A DNA stretch of 29,570 bases from UBA8437 sp963578885 (lineage in GTDB: Bacteria; Planctomycetota; Planctomycetia; Planctomycetales; Planctomycetaceae), in assembly GCA_963578885.1 (NCBI GenBank), contig CAUZEQ010000020.1, positions 1 through 29,570 of the forward strand, written 5' to 3'. Positions 15,701-23,624 of this stretch are shown here, piece by piece. Below the pieces are notes generated by a model. That model was given only the letters and a program-made list of their open reading frames with translations. It made no database searches and was not told the DNA's origin. How positions within the stretch are numbered: the stretch's first letter is position 1; each line of letters starts with the position of its first letter. The translations under genes were made by a program, and so were the position numbers.

Positions 15701-16774
15701 CTCCTTGGGAAACTGCTGCCAGAACCACTTCAACCCGCCGGTGATCGACCACCGATGATCGCCCACCTGCATCCAGCAGCCAGCCTTCTTGCCGGTGGCG
15801 AGTACACGATCCTTCGGCCCGCTGCCATCAATGACAGCAGCACGGCAGGTCGGGTTGCCGAAATGGCGGAAGGTCTCCTGCACCGACGACAGAGACGCCG
15901 ACTCGCCGCGCAGCGTGGCCACGTTCTGCTGTCCGGGCTGACTGTCCGGCAGCGGAGCGGTGATCCACCGACCCGGCGACGCTTCGGGCAACCGCAGTTC
16001 AAACCCGATGTCACGAAACACCGTGCCGCGGGTCGATCCGACCACTCGGAACTCGTGGACAGCCCGCACCAGCCCGCCGACTCCGAGAATGTGGTAGCGG
16101 GTTCGATGGTGCACGATCGCGTCACCCCGGGGCGGCTGGTAGATCCCATCCACACGGACGCAGGCCCGCACCGGTCCGGACTCCTCGACAACAACCCGAC
16201 CCCCGCTTCTCGACTCGGCCCGCTCACCGTTGCCGTCAACGTAGTAGTGGACCGCTCCGTCGCAGACCACCTCCTCATCATCCACCGCGGCGTCGCCGTC
16301 GGCGTCGAGTGCGATCCGAGCCAACCGGGCCGGGTTGTTACGGAACTCGAAGATCCATCGCCCCGCCTTCACCAGAGTCGCCTCGGTTCCGCTCCCGCTC
16401 TCGACCACCGTCAGGCTCGACAACTCCTTCCGCCGAACCGATGGACCGTACTCGAGGTGATAGCGTCGGCCGGGCTGTGCGAGGAAATCGATGGTCAGCC
16501 AGCGAATGCTGCTGCGGGCTGCGTCCCAGGTCGCCGTCACCCTCGACTGCAGCAGCTGTTCGTGACCTCGGTCGTCGACCAACCGGCACCGACGGGGGTC
16601 TTTCAGGCCACCCCGGGGAAAGGGCACGCCGGTTGTTACCGGCCACGTCACGCTGCGACCGGCAATCGCCTCGTCGATGACCAGTGGAACGCGGGTCGGT
16701 GCAGCGGTTGCCGACGGCGACACCAGCCACACGGCGACCCACAGCACGGCGGCTGGCCTTCGAATCCACGTCAT
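12749..16774 (-). CDS. Giant exported RIFT-barrel protein (exo-rhamnogalacturonan-lyase/YetA-like)
   Basis: About 1341 residues with a signal peptide (M-T-W-I-R-R-P-A-A-V-L-W, ending S-A-T-A-A). The first domain (about 25-120) contains P-V-T-T-G-V-P-F-P-R-G-G-L, the hallmark of the PcRGLX/YetA-like N-terminal RIFT barrel. A long central region rich in Trp, Tyr and His follows (about 120-890, for example H-Y-S-Y-H-W-D and W-F-W-Q-Q-F-P-K-E-W), consistent with a toroidal catalytic domain. The C-terminal third includes a LamG/concanavalin-like module (about 1145-1290: G-S-I-E-F-W-I then W-A-H-V-A-V-E-W, V-Y-V-N-G and I-D-E-L-R-V-S-D). A role on pectin or another plant or algal polysaccharide is inferred from the family and is not certain. 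ATG 16774 has GGAG eight bases upstream and overlaps the preceding stop by 4 bp. Confidence 0.8.
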   Translation of the reverse strand: MTWIRRPAAVLWVAVWLVSPSATAAPTRVPLVIDEAIAGRSVTWPVTTGVPFPRGGLKDPRRCRLVDDRGHEQLLQSRVTATWDAARSSIRWLTIDFLAQPGRRYHLEYGPSVRRKELSSLTVVESGSGTEATLVKAGRWIFEFRNNPARLARIALDADGDAAVDDEEVVCDGAVHYYVDGNGERAESRSGGRVVVEESGPVRACVRVDGIYQPPRGDAIVHHRTRYHILGVGGLVRAVHEFRVVGSTRGTVFRDIGFELRLPEASPGRWITAPLPDSQPGQQNVATLRGESASLSSVQETFRHFGNPTCRAAVIDGSGPKDRVLATGKKAGCWMQVGDHRWSITGGLKWFWQQFPKEWEVGGDRMVLHLWSPRGGGLDFGRKGLFETLGTAGRFWLLERGGDPGKMNPVAGYKVFAGHAALQRGDVDGLGINKHHEFYLHFHDTRSSPDVGTEYGRLVEAPPLALATGQWNCSTDVFGPLASRSGDLETEDPEQIVDRIFDLKRYAQDAFGDYGWWIFGSGPHYSYHWDEKLKRHFASAMRFEYHTYQKETQLWWCYLRSGERKFHDWALPSENHWVDVAVSHSPLKYRCAFKGGRPQERLLHFRPGEWAIDSPLFYLRQRDSAEAWLRGGAQFWASYHRTLETTTLAYYLTGDERFNDVIEYWREYWGELAGVTSASQDVKPWYREQPWFVATGPGEPEVGWAEMIRDYAPFTSGLRHQMTQFFNLATLYEHTWDPKIGQALRECADVYLDPEHPIGVWRTQENSPPNFAAAPRLAHFWVPALWKYDRVTGDPRMPRVFKKYFAACYGTDPFREDIGQYSNVHMGYAWYYTRDPRHLRPARVELDRLMPLAKPLEKPQDLGRRIYNPYAPIQSLTAVPRLTWALNDASRRGVPVGPPPRMKPQRTPIALLKAEGVPLRLTVWGFDREPRLVDSEGNRLVVRVTRRDRFATDLQPFDRTTRDFEVFLIECEVPREARAGTYLLVPRLECAVLSTNSRTLHLNASWPIKLDAGQRVWLPPMQVPLRLQSAVPSAWRLATAEGVPIPSRVVPGGLECEAAAGQRVVLQNALARSVWFRLDGLPAAECWVSLEGVTKNNPVTAARIDAAVSGTEPVDLARRFVSGRFGQAVPVTEKRDLVLPDHVVSGRTLRRLFTSKRGSIEFWIRKLWDDRLAGSPRVTFVDNGLVSAWNAWRLPVNEWAHVAVEWRPLKQDPTRQAVHVYVNGHDRKSYRSIWWDGYGQREFRFPSDGKWLKRFLCRAPRGAPFLIDELRVSDVPRYTDESIALGHRQLVNPRRFRPPSARFEPDSHTLLLMRLDGNLEVTWPVSKPILSGRFEARPSGK

Positions 16775-17313
16775 GGCGCAGGCTCCGCAGGGCCGGCGAC
16801 CCACTGCTTGATGTCAAACCACCGGTTCAGCCAGACACGGAATGGTGCCATCAGCACGCAGATCAGGATGCCGGCCACGATGATCGGCGGCCCAGGCCCG
16901 ATCGCCAGGCCCCAACCGATCCCGCAGACGATCACCGCCGGGCGGATCAGCGTCAGAGGGCCGAAGGCGACCGTGCTGGTCATCGAGCGGATGTCGACCG
17001 AGGGGATCGCCCGCACGGCGAAGAATGCCAGGATGATCGCCGCGTAGACCCCGAAGACCAGCACCATCCGATCACCGACGGCGACCATCTGCTCCATCGC
17101 CAACTGCGGATCTTCCGAAATCGACCAGGCGGCGGCCAGGATCAGCAGCCCCACGACACACGCCGCCTGGCCCCAGACGATCCCGTGGATCATGGCATTG
17201 AGATAGTAGGACCGCTTGTCGATCCGGGCGTCGCGGCCCGAGGCTGCGCAGACGCCGCTGAACATCGCGTCCAGCGTCGCCAGCACGTACAGCGAGATCA
17301 CTGTCGAACTCAT
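16771..17313 (-). CDS. Integral membrane protein, unknown function
   Basis: 180 residues with about four membrane helices (roughly 4-22, 44-64, 85-102 and 118-155, the last possibly two). It has few charged residues outside loops and no recognised motif. Its ATG overlaps the methyltransferase stop by 4 bp, and its stop overlaps the start of the giant exported protein by 4 bp, so it is the third gene of a tightly coupled set. The tail W-F-D-I-K-Q-W-V is probably cytoplasmic. The function is unknown; the coupling suggests a part in the same process as the methyltransferase. Confidence 0.82.
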   Translation of the reverse strand: MSSTVISLYVLATLDAMFSGVCAASGRDARIDKRSYYLNAMIHGIVWGQAACVVGLLILAAAWSISEDPQLAMEQMVAVGDRMVLVFGVYAAIILAFFAVRAIPSVDIRSMTSTVAFGPLTLIRPAVIVCGIGWGLAIGPGPPIIVAGILICVLMAPFRVWLNRWFDIKQWVAGPAEPAP

Positions 17314-18254
17314 GCCAGTGGTCCCAGTCTGCCGGACCGACGACCCAGAGTGTGACGAAACGCGTCAATCACCTCCGGCCGCATTCCCATCAACGTGTGG
17401 AACACGCGGGGAATCGGCAACTTCCAGACATGGGTGCCATACATCCCGCAGGCGAATGACGGCTGGCGAGCCGCATTGACCAGCGTCGTCGCGTCATGAG
17501 CTCGTCGCGCCGAGATGACTCCATCGTGACACGAGAGCGGTTCACGCATGCGGATGTAGTGAAACGCCCAGGCCCCGGGCCGGGCCAGCGGTGACGGCTG
17601 GAAGTCGTAGTGTGCAAATGCCTGCGTGCCGACCTGGTCGTGCTCACGCAGAAACTCCGCCAGGCCTCCTCCCTGGAAGTGGTGCAAGACGCCCGTCGAG
17701 AGAAAGACCGTCGCCGGTTGGTCCATGGCGAACGCGTTGACGACCTCGAAGCGACAATCCAGTCGCTCCGCCGCACTCAGCCGCAGTGCCTCCTGTACCA
17801 GCGCCTCGTTGTAATCCACCCCGATCAACTCGACGTCCGGGCCGAACTCACCGCGAGCCGCCAGCCAGCGGATGACATACCCCGTGCCACAGCCGATATC
17901 GACAATGCGATAGAGAGTCGGAATCTCGCACTGCTGGAAGGCGGCGAGCATCGCGTGCAACAACTCGCTCACCCGTTGACCATGTTGGAACTCCTCCGAG
18001 AGTCGCTGCATCTCGCAGTGGACCCGGATCAGCAGCCGGTCGACTGCATCCGGATCAAGCACGCCTCCGCTGCTGGGCATCGCGTCCACGATCCGAGCCG
18101 CCCGGGGATCGCCCACTTTGCGAAACCGCTCGACCACTTCGGCCTGCACCACCGGTCGACGGGCCATTGTCACCGGGTCGAAATCGACGATCAGGTCCGA
18201 GATCTCGAGCAATTCCGGACGCGATCTCTCCCGGTTGCCCACCTCCGTGTCCAT
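17310..18254 (-). CDS. Class I SAM-dependent methyltransferase
   Basis: 314 residues. Motif I is V-D-I-G-C-G-T-G-Y-V (about 118-127), motif II is L-I-G-V-D-Y-N, and the next strand reads T-V-F-L-S-T-G-V-L-H-H-F, all typical of Rossmann-fold methyltransferases that use S-adenosylmethionine. An extra helical N-terminal region of about 110 residues (E-V-V-E-R-F-R-K, H-G-Q-R-V-S-E-L-L-H) precedes the core and probably shapes substrate binding. The frame is open to 18317, but ATG 18254 shares its A with the upstream stop (TGATG), which supports this start. It is the second of four coupled genes, lying between two small membrane proteins. The substrate is unknown; a lipid or small molecule is plausible from the neighbours. 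Confidence 0.87.
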   Translation of the reverse strand: MDTEVGNRERSRPELLEISDLIVDFDPVTMARRPVVQAEVVERFRKVGDPRAARIVDAMPSSGGVLDPDAVDRLLIRVHCEMQRLSEEFQHGQRVSELLHAMLAAFQQCEIPTLYRIVDIGCGTGYVIRWLAARGEFGPDVELIGVDYNEALVQEALRLSAAERLDCRFEVVNAFAMDQPATVFLSTGVLHHFQGGGLAEFLREHDQVGTQAFAHYDFQPSPLARPGAWAFHYIRMREPLSCHDGVISARRAHDATTLVNAARQPSFACGMYGTHVWKLPIPRVFHTLMGMRPEVIDAFRHTLGRRSGRLGPLA

Positions 18255-18697
18255 CACGATACCTCGACGGGCAGGGTCAGCGCGGTCCAGATCAACACTG
18301 CCGAGCGTGACGTCCACAGAAATGATCGGGGCAGGTTGTAACGGACCAGCGCCAGGTGGTCGTCACGCGAGTACCGCTGCTTGAGCAGCAGGTGCTTGGG
18401 AATCAGGACTGCACAGGTCAGTGTCCAGATCGCTACCAGCAGACCCAGCCCCACCCACGACTGCAACGACGGCCAGAACCAGACCAGGCCCAATGTCCCC
18501 ACGATCTCGCACGACAGGCCGGGGATCACGACCCACATCGTTCGTCGCTGGTACGCCAGGGCGAACGCCAGGTAGTCCTCCGATCTGCCCCGGTCCAGCA
18601 ACGGGTAATGCACCAGCTGGGCAAACCAGACCACCCCGGTCATGTACAGCGTCCCGGCCAGTCCCAGGTAGCAGGCAAGCGTCACCGCCACAATCAT
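18254..18697 (-). CDS. Small integral membrane protein (V-H-Y-P-L motif)
   Basis: 147 residues with four predicted membrane helices. The first contains T-G-V-V-W-F-A-Q-L-V-H-Y-P-L, a motif found in small membrane proteins of several phyla with no assigned role, followed by a loop F-A-L-A-Y-Q-R-R-T. ATG 18697 has GGAG only three bases upstream, while GTG 18691 would have it at nine, so the start may be the GTG. It begins a coupled four-gene set (TGATG overlap with the methyltransferase). A palindrome covers the start region. Confidence 0.78.
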   Translation of the reverse strand: MIVAVTLACYLGLAGTLYMTGVVWFAQLVHYPLLDRGRSEDYLAFALAYQRRTMWVVIPGLSCEIVGTLGLVWFWPSLQSWVGLGLLVAIWTLTCAVLIPKHLLLKQRYSRDDHLALVRYNLPRSFLWTSRSAVLIWTALTLPVEVS

Positions 18698-18711
18698 TCA
18701 CTCCAGTGAAT
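18696..18711. promoter_or_regulatory. Palindrome ATTCACT-CC-AGTGAAT over the gene start
   Basis: A perfect 7-bp-arm inverted repeat covers the start codon and the GGAG of the gene at 18254-18697. It could be a protein-binding site or occlude translation. A second inverted repeat (GTGGCA-N5-TGCCAC, 18747-18763) lies just upstream. Confidence 0.4.
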
Positions 18712-19059
18712 CGGCCTCCCGATCGAGAGGAGTCATGCATCATGGCGTGGCAGTTGATGCCACAACCATCGCCCCCCACCAAGGTTGATGTTCCCACTCT
18801 AACGTCACGCATGGGGATCCGCAGTTCTCCTCACGACATTCCGTGCCTCGGGACACCGGGTGGAGGATGGCATCGGGGACCGGGCGGCCACTGCTGGCAT
18901 TGGGCATCTCATGATGGCGAACGCGGTGGCCCATTCGGGATCACGAACTCCGCGGCGATTCCAGATCTTGATGCATCATCGTCAAGTTGCACGTACAATC
19001 CGTATTCAGTTGTGTCGGTGCAACAACCGGACATCACAACGAAAAGCAGGGACTGCCCG
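18712..19059. other. Divergent intergenic region with inverted repeats
   Basis: About 350 bp with no convincing gene between the minus-strand membrane-protein set and the second DUF1501 gene. It holds GTGGCA-N5-TGCCAC (18747-18763) and GTTGCAC...GTGCAAC (18986-18992 and 19018-19024), the latter flanking a -10-like TACAAT at 18994-18999 on the + strand. I find no good -35 at the right spacing. Confidence 0.45.
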
Positions 19060-20583
19060 ATGCTGCGGATTCTCGGCTCCGAGTCGAAGCTGTGCGACGG
19101 GTTGTCACGACGTGACCTGCTGCAGATCGGTGGGCTGGGCACGTTGGGACTGAATGTCGCCGACTGGTTCGGTCTCAAGGAAACACAGGCAGCCCCCACC
19201 GGATTTTCGTCAAGTTTCGGCAAGGCAAAGGCATGCATCCTGGTCTTCCTGACCGGATCTCCGCCCCAGCACGAGACCTTCGATCCGAAACCGATGGCAC
19301 CGGCCGAGATCCAGGGAGAGATGCAGGCCATTTCCAGCAGCGTGCCGGGACTGAGTCTCTGCGAACGAATCCCCGAACACGCCCGGATCATGGATCGCGT
19401 GACGGTGGTGCGGTCCATGACGCACCCGTTTCCCCTGCATGGGGTCGGCTACGTGACATCGGCCATGCCGATGACCAGCGGCGAACTCAACTCACTGCCA
19501 CGCGACACCCGACAGCGACCTTACATCGGGTCGGTTGTCGATTACCTCGACGAACAGAAATCCGGCGAGGCGATCAGCCCGATGCCGAGGAACATTGGCC
19601 TGCCCTGGCTGTTCGGCAGCAGGTCGGGCAAGTACGGCACCGGCAGTTCCAAGCGTCTCTCCGGACCGTACGCCTCCTTCCTCGGTCCCGGCTTCGATCC
19701 AATCTGGACCGACTTCGACGGCAAGGGAACCCGGGTCGTCCCGAAGCTCAACGCCGACACCCAAACCGAAGAGGTCTACGACCCGTTCGGTGGCGTGGAA
19801 CCCCGCGGGAAATTCGGCCTGGGCGACGCCTGCCAACTCCCCGAGGGCATGACACGAAAGCGATTCGATGTCCGCCGTTCTCTGCTGCAGCAGTTCGACC
19901 GCGCCCGTGCCTCGCTCGACAGCCACCAGAACGTACGTGTTTTCAGCAAGCACCAGCGGCGGGCGTATTCTCTGCTGACGACCCGAACCATGCGGGAAGC
20001 CATCGACATCCAACGGGAACCTGCCAAGAACCGTGCCCGATACGGGATGACGTTGTTTGGCCAGTCGCTGCTGGCCGCCCGGCGGCTGGTGGAAGCCGGC
20101 AGCCGCTTCGTTTCGGTCTACTGGGATCCCTTCGGCCTGTTCGGCGCGTCGTGCTGGGACACGCACTCCAACCACTTCCCGCGGCTGAAGGACTACCTGC
20201 TGCCGGTCTACGACGAGTCATTCCCCAACTTCATCCTCGATCTCGATGAACGCGGGTTGCTCGACGAGACCGCCGTGCTGTGCATCAGCGAGCATGGCCG
20301 CACTCCGAAGATCGACTCCGGCCCCAAGGGAGCCGCGCGTCATCACTGGTCACGGGCGTATTCGGCCATCTATGCGGGTGGAGGATTTGCCCGCGGCAGG
20401 GTCGTCGGCCGGACCGATTCGATCGCCGGCGATGTCGAGAATACTCCCGTCTCGCCGAAGGATGTCCTGGCCACGACGTTCCACCTGCTGGGAATCGACC
20501 CGCACACGACGTTGCCCGATCACGCCGGTCAACCTCAACCGATCGCGGGCGACGGCAGCGTCCGTCACGAATTGATTGGTTGA
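19060..20583 (+). CDS. DUF1501 exported protein with twin-arginine leader
   Basis: 507 residues from ATG 19060, which has AGGGA seven bases upstream; the frame is open further upstream but without ribosome site or family signal. The leader is L-S-R-R-D-L-L-Q-I-G-G-L-G-T-L-G-L, the usual twin-arginine start of DUF1501. The core contains I-L-V-F-L-T-G-S-P-P-Q-H-E-T-F-D-P-K, C-W-D-T-H-S-N-H-F, and S-E-H-G-R-T-P-K-I-D with H-H-W-S, the conserved metal-site-like segments. The end D-H-A-G-Q-P-Q-P-I is typical. Unlike the first DUF1501 gene here it has no PSCyt2/PSD1 partner beside it. It is probably periplasmic and its role is unknown. Confidence 0.94.
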   Translation: MLRILGSESKLCDGLSRRDLLQIGGLGTLGLNVADWFGLKETQAAPTGFSSSFGKAKACILVFLTGSPPQHETFDPKPMAPAEIQGEMQAISSSVPGLSLCERIPEHARIMDRVTVVRSMTHPFPLHGVGYVTSAMPMTSGELNSLPRDTRQRPYIGSVVDYLDEQKSGEAISPMPRNIGLPWLFGSRSGKYGTGSSKRLSGPYASFLGPGFDPIWTDFDGKGTRVVPKLNADTQTEEVYDPFGGVEPRGKFGLGDACQLPEGMTRKRFDVRRSLLQQFDRARASLDSHQNVRVFSKHQRRAYSLLTTRTMREAIDIQREPAKNRARYGMTLFGQSLLAARRLVEAGSRFVSVYWDPFGLFGASCWDTHSNHFPRLKDYLLPVYDESFPNFILDLDERGLLDETAVLCISEHGRTPKIDSGPKGAARHHWSRAYSAIYAGGGFARGRVVGRTDSIAGDVENTPVSPKDVLATTFHLLGIDPHTTLPDHAGQPQPIAGDGSVRHELIG

Positions 20584-20633
20584 ACCTCACAGCCGGCCGG
20601 ACAATTGTCAGGCGGCGAGGTCCGGGAAGCATG

Positions 20634-20652
20634 CCACGGCCTGAGGCCGTGG
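20634..20652 (+). terminator. Strong hairpin after DUF1501 gene
   Basis: CCACGGCC-TGA-GGCCGTGG forms a perfect 8-bp stem with a 3-nt loop, 51 bp after the DUF1501 stop. TTGGGT follows, with no long T-run, so it is a terminator candidate and not a classical one. Confidence 0.5.
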
Positions 20653-20725
20653 TTGGGTCCGCTTTGGCGGTCCGGACTGGCGTCATTACCCTCGAAACGA
20701 GTTGAGTTCGCTCCGAGGATTCAAG

Positions 20726-20799
<74 letters not shown>

Positions 20800-20877
20800 T
20801 CATGGCCGGATTCTCTATTCCGGAACCCACATTATATCGGATCACGATCTCGGTTCCAGCCACCTGATCACGGATTT

Positions 20878-22197
20878 TCATTCGACTTCTTCCACAATCG
20901 GTCGCCCGGCATCCACCCACAACCAACTCGCCGCGCTCAGGAAGAAGATCCCCGCAAACACAGGCAGAACCGCATCCCAGCCACTCATGCGTACCACCTC
21001 CGGCACCAGCAACGGGCAGATCACGGCACCCACGCAACCGGCGGTGTTCTGGACACCGTACACGACCCCCGCATGCTGCCCCCCCACGTCGGTGACCATC
21101 GCCCACGACGCCGGACTCGATGAATCCGAACAGAATGCCGCCATGGCAATGATCCCCACCGCCACATACGGGTTCTCGACCGACGCCGCCACCAGGAACA
21201 GAACCCCGCAACAGGTCTTGCCCACCAGCCAGACCCCCTTGCGACTCCATCGCAGGCTGCCGGTCACCGCCAGCAGCCAGTCGAGCAACCGGCCACCGAT
21301 CGCCGAACCGACCCAGCCCCCCACGTGCGGCAAGACCGTCAACAACCCCGCCTCGGCCAGGTTGAAACCGTACTGCTCACGAAGATAGGTCGGGAACCAG
21401 GTGATGTAGAGGTAGTAGCCCATCGCCCCGAAGACCTGGCCCAGGCTCATACCCCACATGTTGCCGCTCGTAGCCAGCGTCTTCACACCCAGTCGCCCGA
21501 CCGCCTTGGTTCCGGCCTCGGCAGTCACCGGGTCGCTGATCAACGCCACCTCACTCGCGTTCGCGCCCGGATGCTCCGACGGCGAATCGCGGAAATACCA
21601 CACGAACACCACCGCCCAGATCACACCCAGCCCGCCGCAGATCAGGAACGTCTGCTGCCAGCCCAACCAGAGAATCACCGGTGCCGCGAGCATGGCACTG
21701 ATCGCACCCAGCCGGGTCGAGGAGACGACCATCCCCTGCGCCGTCCCACGTCCCTGGACGGGAAACCATCTGCGAATCGCCGGCACCGTCAGCGGAAAGA
21801 CCCCCGCCTGGGCAAAGCCGAACGCGAACCGCACCAGGCACAACGCCAGCAGCGAACCGACCACCGGAGTCAGCCCCGTCAGCACGCTCCACATCACCAC
21901 GATGCCCGGCAGAATCCACCTCAGCCCCACCCGGTCGCCCAGGCGACCCATCGGGATCTGCATCATCGAGTAGCCCAGCACGAAGCTGGCCAGCACCCAA
22001 CCCGCCTCGCGGTCGTTGATCCCGATCCCGCTCTGCAACTCCTTGACCACGTTGGCAATCACCACGCGGTCGAGGTACGCCACCGCCGCAGCCGCCGAGA
22101 GCAATACGGCCACGACCCAGCGGACACCCGTCGGCCGATCGGCCTCCGAGTCGACGCTCTGTGATCTCAGCGGTTGATCGATTTCAGAATTCGGCAC
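20878..22197 (-). CDS. MFS transporter (anion:cation symporter-like)
   Basis: 439 residues with about twelve membrane helices and a central cytoplasmic loop (about 195-225). The N-terminal helix Y-L-D-R-V-V-I and loop 2-3 G-R-L-G-D-R-V-G match the major facilitator superfamily, and F-A-Q-A-G-V-F-P and R-W-F-P are typical of its anion:cation symporter branch (transporters of sugar acids and other organic anions). The substrate cannot be told from sequence. Its start lies inside the end of asnS (14-bp overlap), so it is likely read from the same mRNA, an unexpected pairing with a housekeeping gene. Confidence 0.9.
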   Translation of the reverse strand: MPNSEIDQPLRSQSVDSEADRPTGVRWVVAVLLSAAAAVAYLDRVVIANVVKELQSGIGINDREAGWVLASFVLGYSMMQIPMGRLGDRVGLRWILPGIVVMWSVLTGLTPVVGSLLALCLVRFAFGFAQAGVFPLTVPAIRRWFPVQGRGTAQGMVVSSTRLGAISAMLAAPVILWLGWQQTFLICGGLGVIWAVVFVWYFRDSPSEHPGANASEVALISDPVTAEAGTKAVGRLGVKTLATSGNMWGMSLGQVFGAMGYYLYITWFPTYLREQYGFNLAEAGLLTVLPHVGGWVGSAIGGRLLDWLLAVTGSLRWSRKGVWLVGKTCCGVLFLVAASVENPYVAVGIIAMAAFCSDSSSPASWAMVTDVGGQHAGVVYGVQNTAGCVGAVICPLLVPEVVRMSGWDAVLPVFAGIFFLSAASWLWVDAGRPIVEEVE

Positions 22198-23581
22198 TCT
22201 TGGGCGTCCGCGGGAAGGGGATGCAGTCGCGGATGTTGCTCATTCCCGTGATCAACTGAACCATCCGCTCGAAACCCAACCCGAAACCACTGTGCGGCAC
22301 ACTCCCGAATCGCCGCAGGTCCACATACCACCAGTATTCTTCCGGATCCATCCCGCACTCGCTCATCCGCTCCAGCAACACATCCAACCGATCCTCCCGC
22401 TGGCTCCCGCCAATGATCTCACCCACCCTCGGCACCAGCACATCCATCGCACGGACCGTCTTCCCGTCGTCATTGCACCGCATGTAGAACGGCTTGATCG
22501 TCCGCGGGTAGTCGTAGAGGATCACCGGCTGACCAAAATGCTCTTCGGTCAAGAACCGCTCGTGCTCACTCTGCAAATCTCGACCCCACTCGACCGGGTA
22601 CTCCCACTCCCGACCCGAACCCTGCAGGATCTCAACCGCCTCGCTGTACGTCAGCCGGATGAACTCGTTGTCGGTGATGCTGGCCAATGTCGCCAGCACC
22701 GTGTCATCGATCCGCTTGTTGAAGAACTCCATGTCCTCCTCACACCGCTGCAGCACGTCGGCCGTAATCGACCGGATGAACGACTCGGCCAACTCCATAT
22801 TGTCGGTCAACTCGTAAAACGGCATCTCCGGCTCGACCATCCAGAACTCCGACAGGTGCCGCGAGGTGTTTGAGTTCTCGGCCCGGAACGTCGGTCCGAA
22901 CGTGTAGCAATCCCCCACGCTCGTCGCGTAGATCTCCGCCTCCAGCTGACCACTGACCGTCAACGACGCCGGCCGGCCGAAGAAGTCCTGCCCATAATCA
23001 ATCTCGGTCTGCACCTGGGCCAGTCGCTCGAGATCGAGCGTCGTCACCTGAAACATCTCACCAGCCCCCTCGCAATCGCTGGTGGTGATGATCGGCGTGT
23101 GGACGTAGACGAAGCCCCGGTCCTGGAAGAAGCGATGGATGGCGGCCGAGAGTGCGTTGCGGATCCGCGCGATGGCTCCGAAGGTGTTGGTGCGAGGCCT
23201 CAGGTGAGCGATCTCGCGGAGGAACTCGAAGCTGTGCCGCTTCTTCTGCAACGGGTAGCTCTCGGCATCCGCCTCCCCAAGCACCTCCAACTGCTCCACC
23301 CCCAACTCGACCCGCTGCCCCCGCCCGGGCGACTCCTTGAGCGTGCCGGAGACCCTGAGGCTGGCTCCGGTCGTCACTCGCCCCACCTCATCGGCCCAGC
23401 CGTCCAGGTCAGCGGGCACGACCAGTTGCAGGCTCGAGAGACAGCTGCCGTCGTTGCATTCGATGAACGACAGCCCGGCCTTCGAGTCGCGTCGGGTCCT
23501 CACCCAGCCGCAGACTTCAAGCGACTCGCCGGGTTGCCCGTCGGCGAGAATCTGCACGATCCGTCGTGTGGGCATCTGCAC
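22184..23581 (-). CDS. asnS: Asparaginyl-tRNA synthetase
   Basis: 465 residues, the usual length for bacterial AsnRS. The N-terminal OB-fold anticodon-binding domain (about 1-110) begins V-C-G-W-V-R-T-R-R-D-S-K. The class II catalytic core has motif 2 F-R-A-E-N-S-N-T-S-R-H-L-S-E-F and motif 3 G-F-G-L-G-F-E-R-M-V, and V-S-G-Q-L-E-A-E fits the Asn/Asp subgroup. The A-E-N-S-N-T-S-R form, with N-T in place of D-Q, supports Asn over Asp specificity. It attaches asparagine to tRNA-Asn in the cytoplasm. The 3' end overlaps the MFS gene by 14 bp. The start ATG 23581 reads M-Q-M-P-T-R-R; the second ATG two codons later is possible. Confidence 0.97.
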   Translation of the reverse strand: MQMPTRRIVQILADGQPGESLEVCGWVRTRRDSKAGLSFIECNDGSCLSSLQLVVPADLDGWADEVGRVTTGASLRVSGTLKESPGRGQRVELGVEQLEVLGEADAESYPLQKKRHSFEFLREIAHLRPRTNTFGAIARIRNALSAAIHRFFQDRGFVYVHTPIITTSDCEGAGEMFQVTTLDLERLAQVQTEIDYGQDFFGRPASLTVSGQLEAEIYATSVGDCYTFGPTFRAENSNTSRHLSEFWMVEPEMPFYELTDNMELAESFIRSITADVLQRCEEDMEFFNKRIDDTVLATLASITDNEFIRLTYSEAVEILQGSGREWEYPVEWGRDLQSEHERFLTEEHFGQPVILYDYPRTIKPFYMRCNDDGKTVRAMDVLVPRVGEIIGGSQREDRLDVLLERMSECGMDPEEYWWYVDLRRFGSVPHSGFGLGFERMVQLITGMSNIRDCIPFPRTPKSAEF

Positions 23582-23624
23582 AGTCCGTGGTCAGGGCCAC
23601 AGCCGGGTGGGTCTCTGGAGCCGC

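Noticed and set aside
13349..17047. Two long + frames opposite the giant RIFT-barrel gene
   Set aside because: Antisense shadows; low-complexity Arg/Pro/Gly composition, no ribosome sites, no family motifs.
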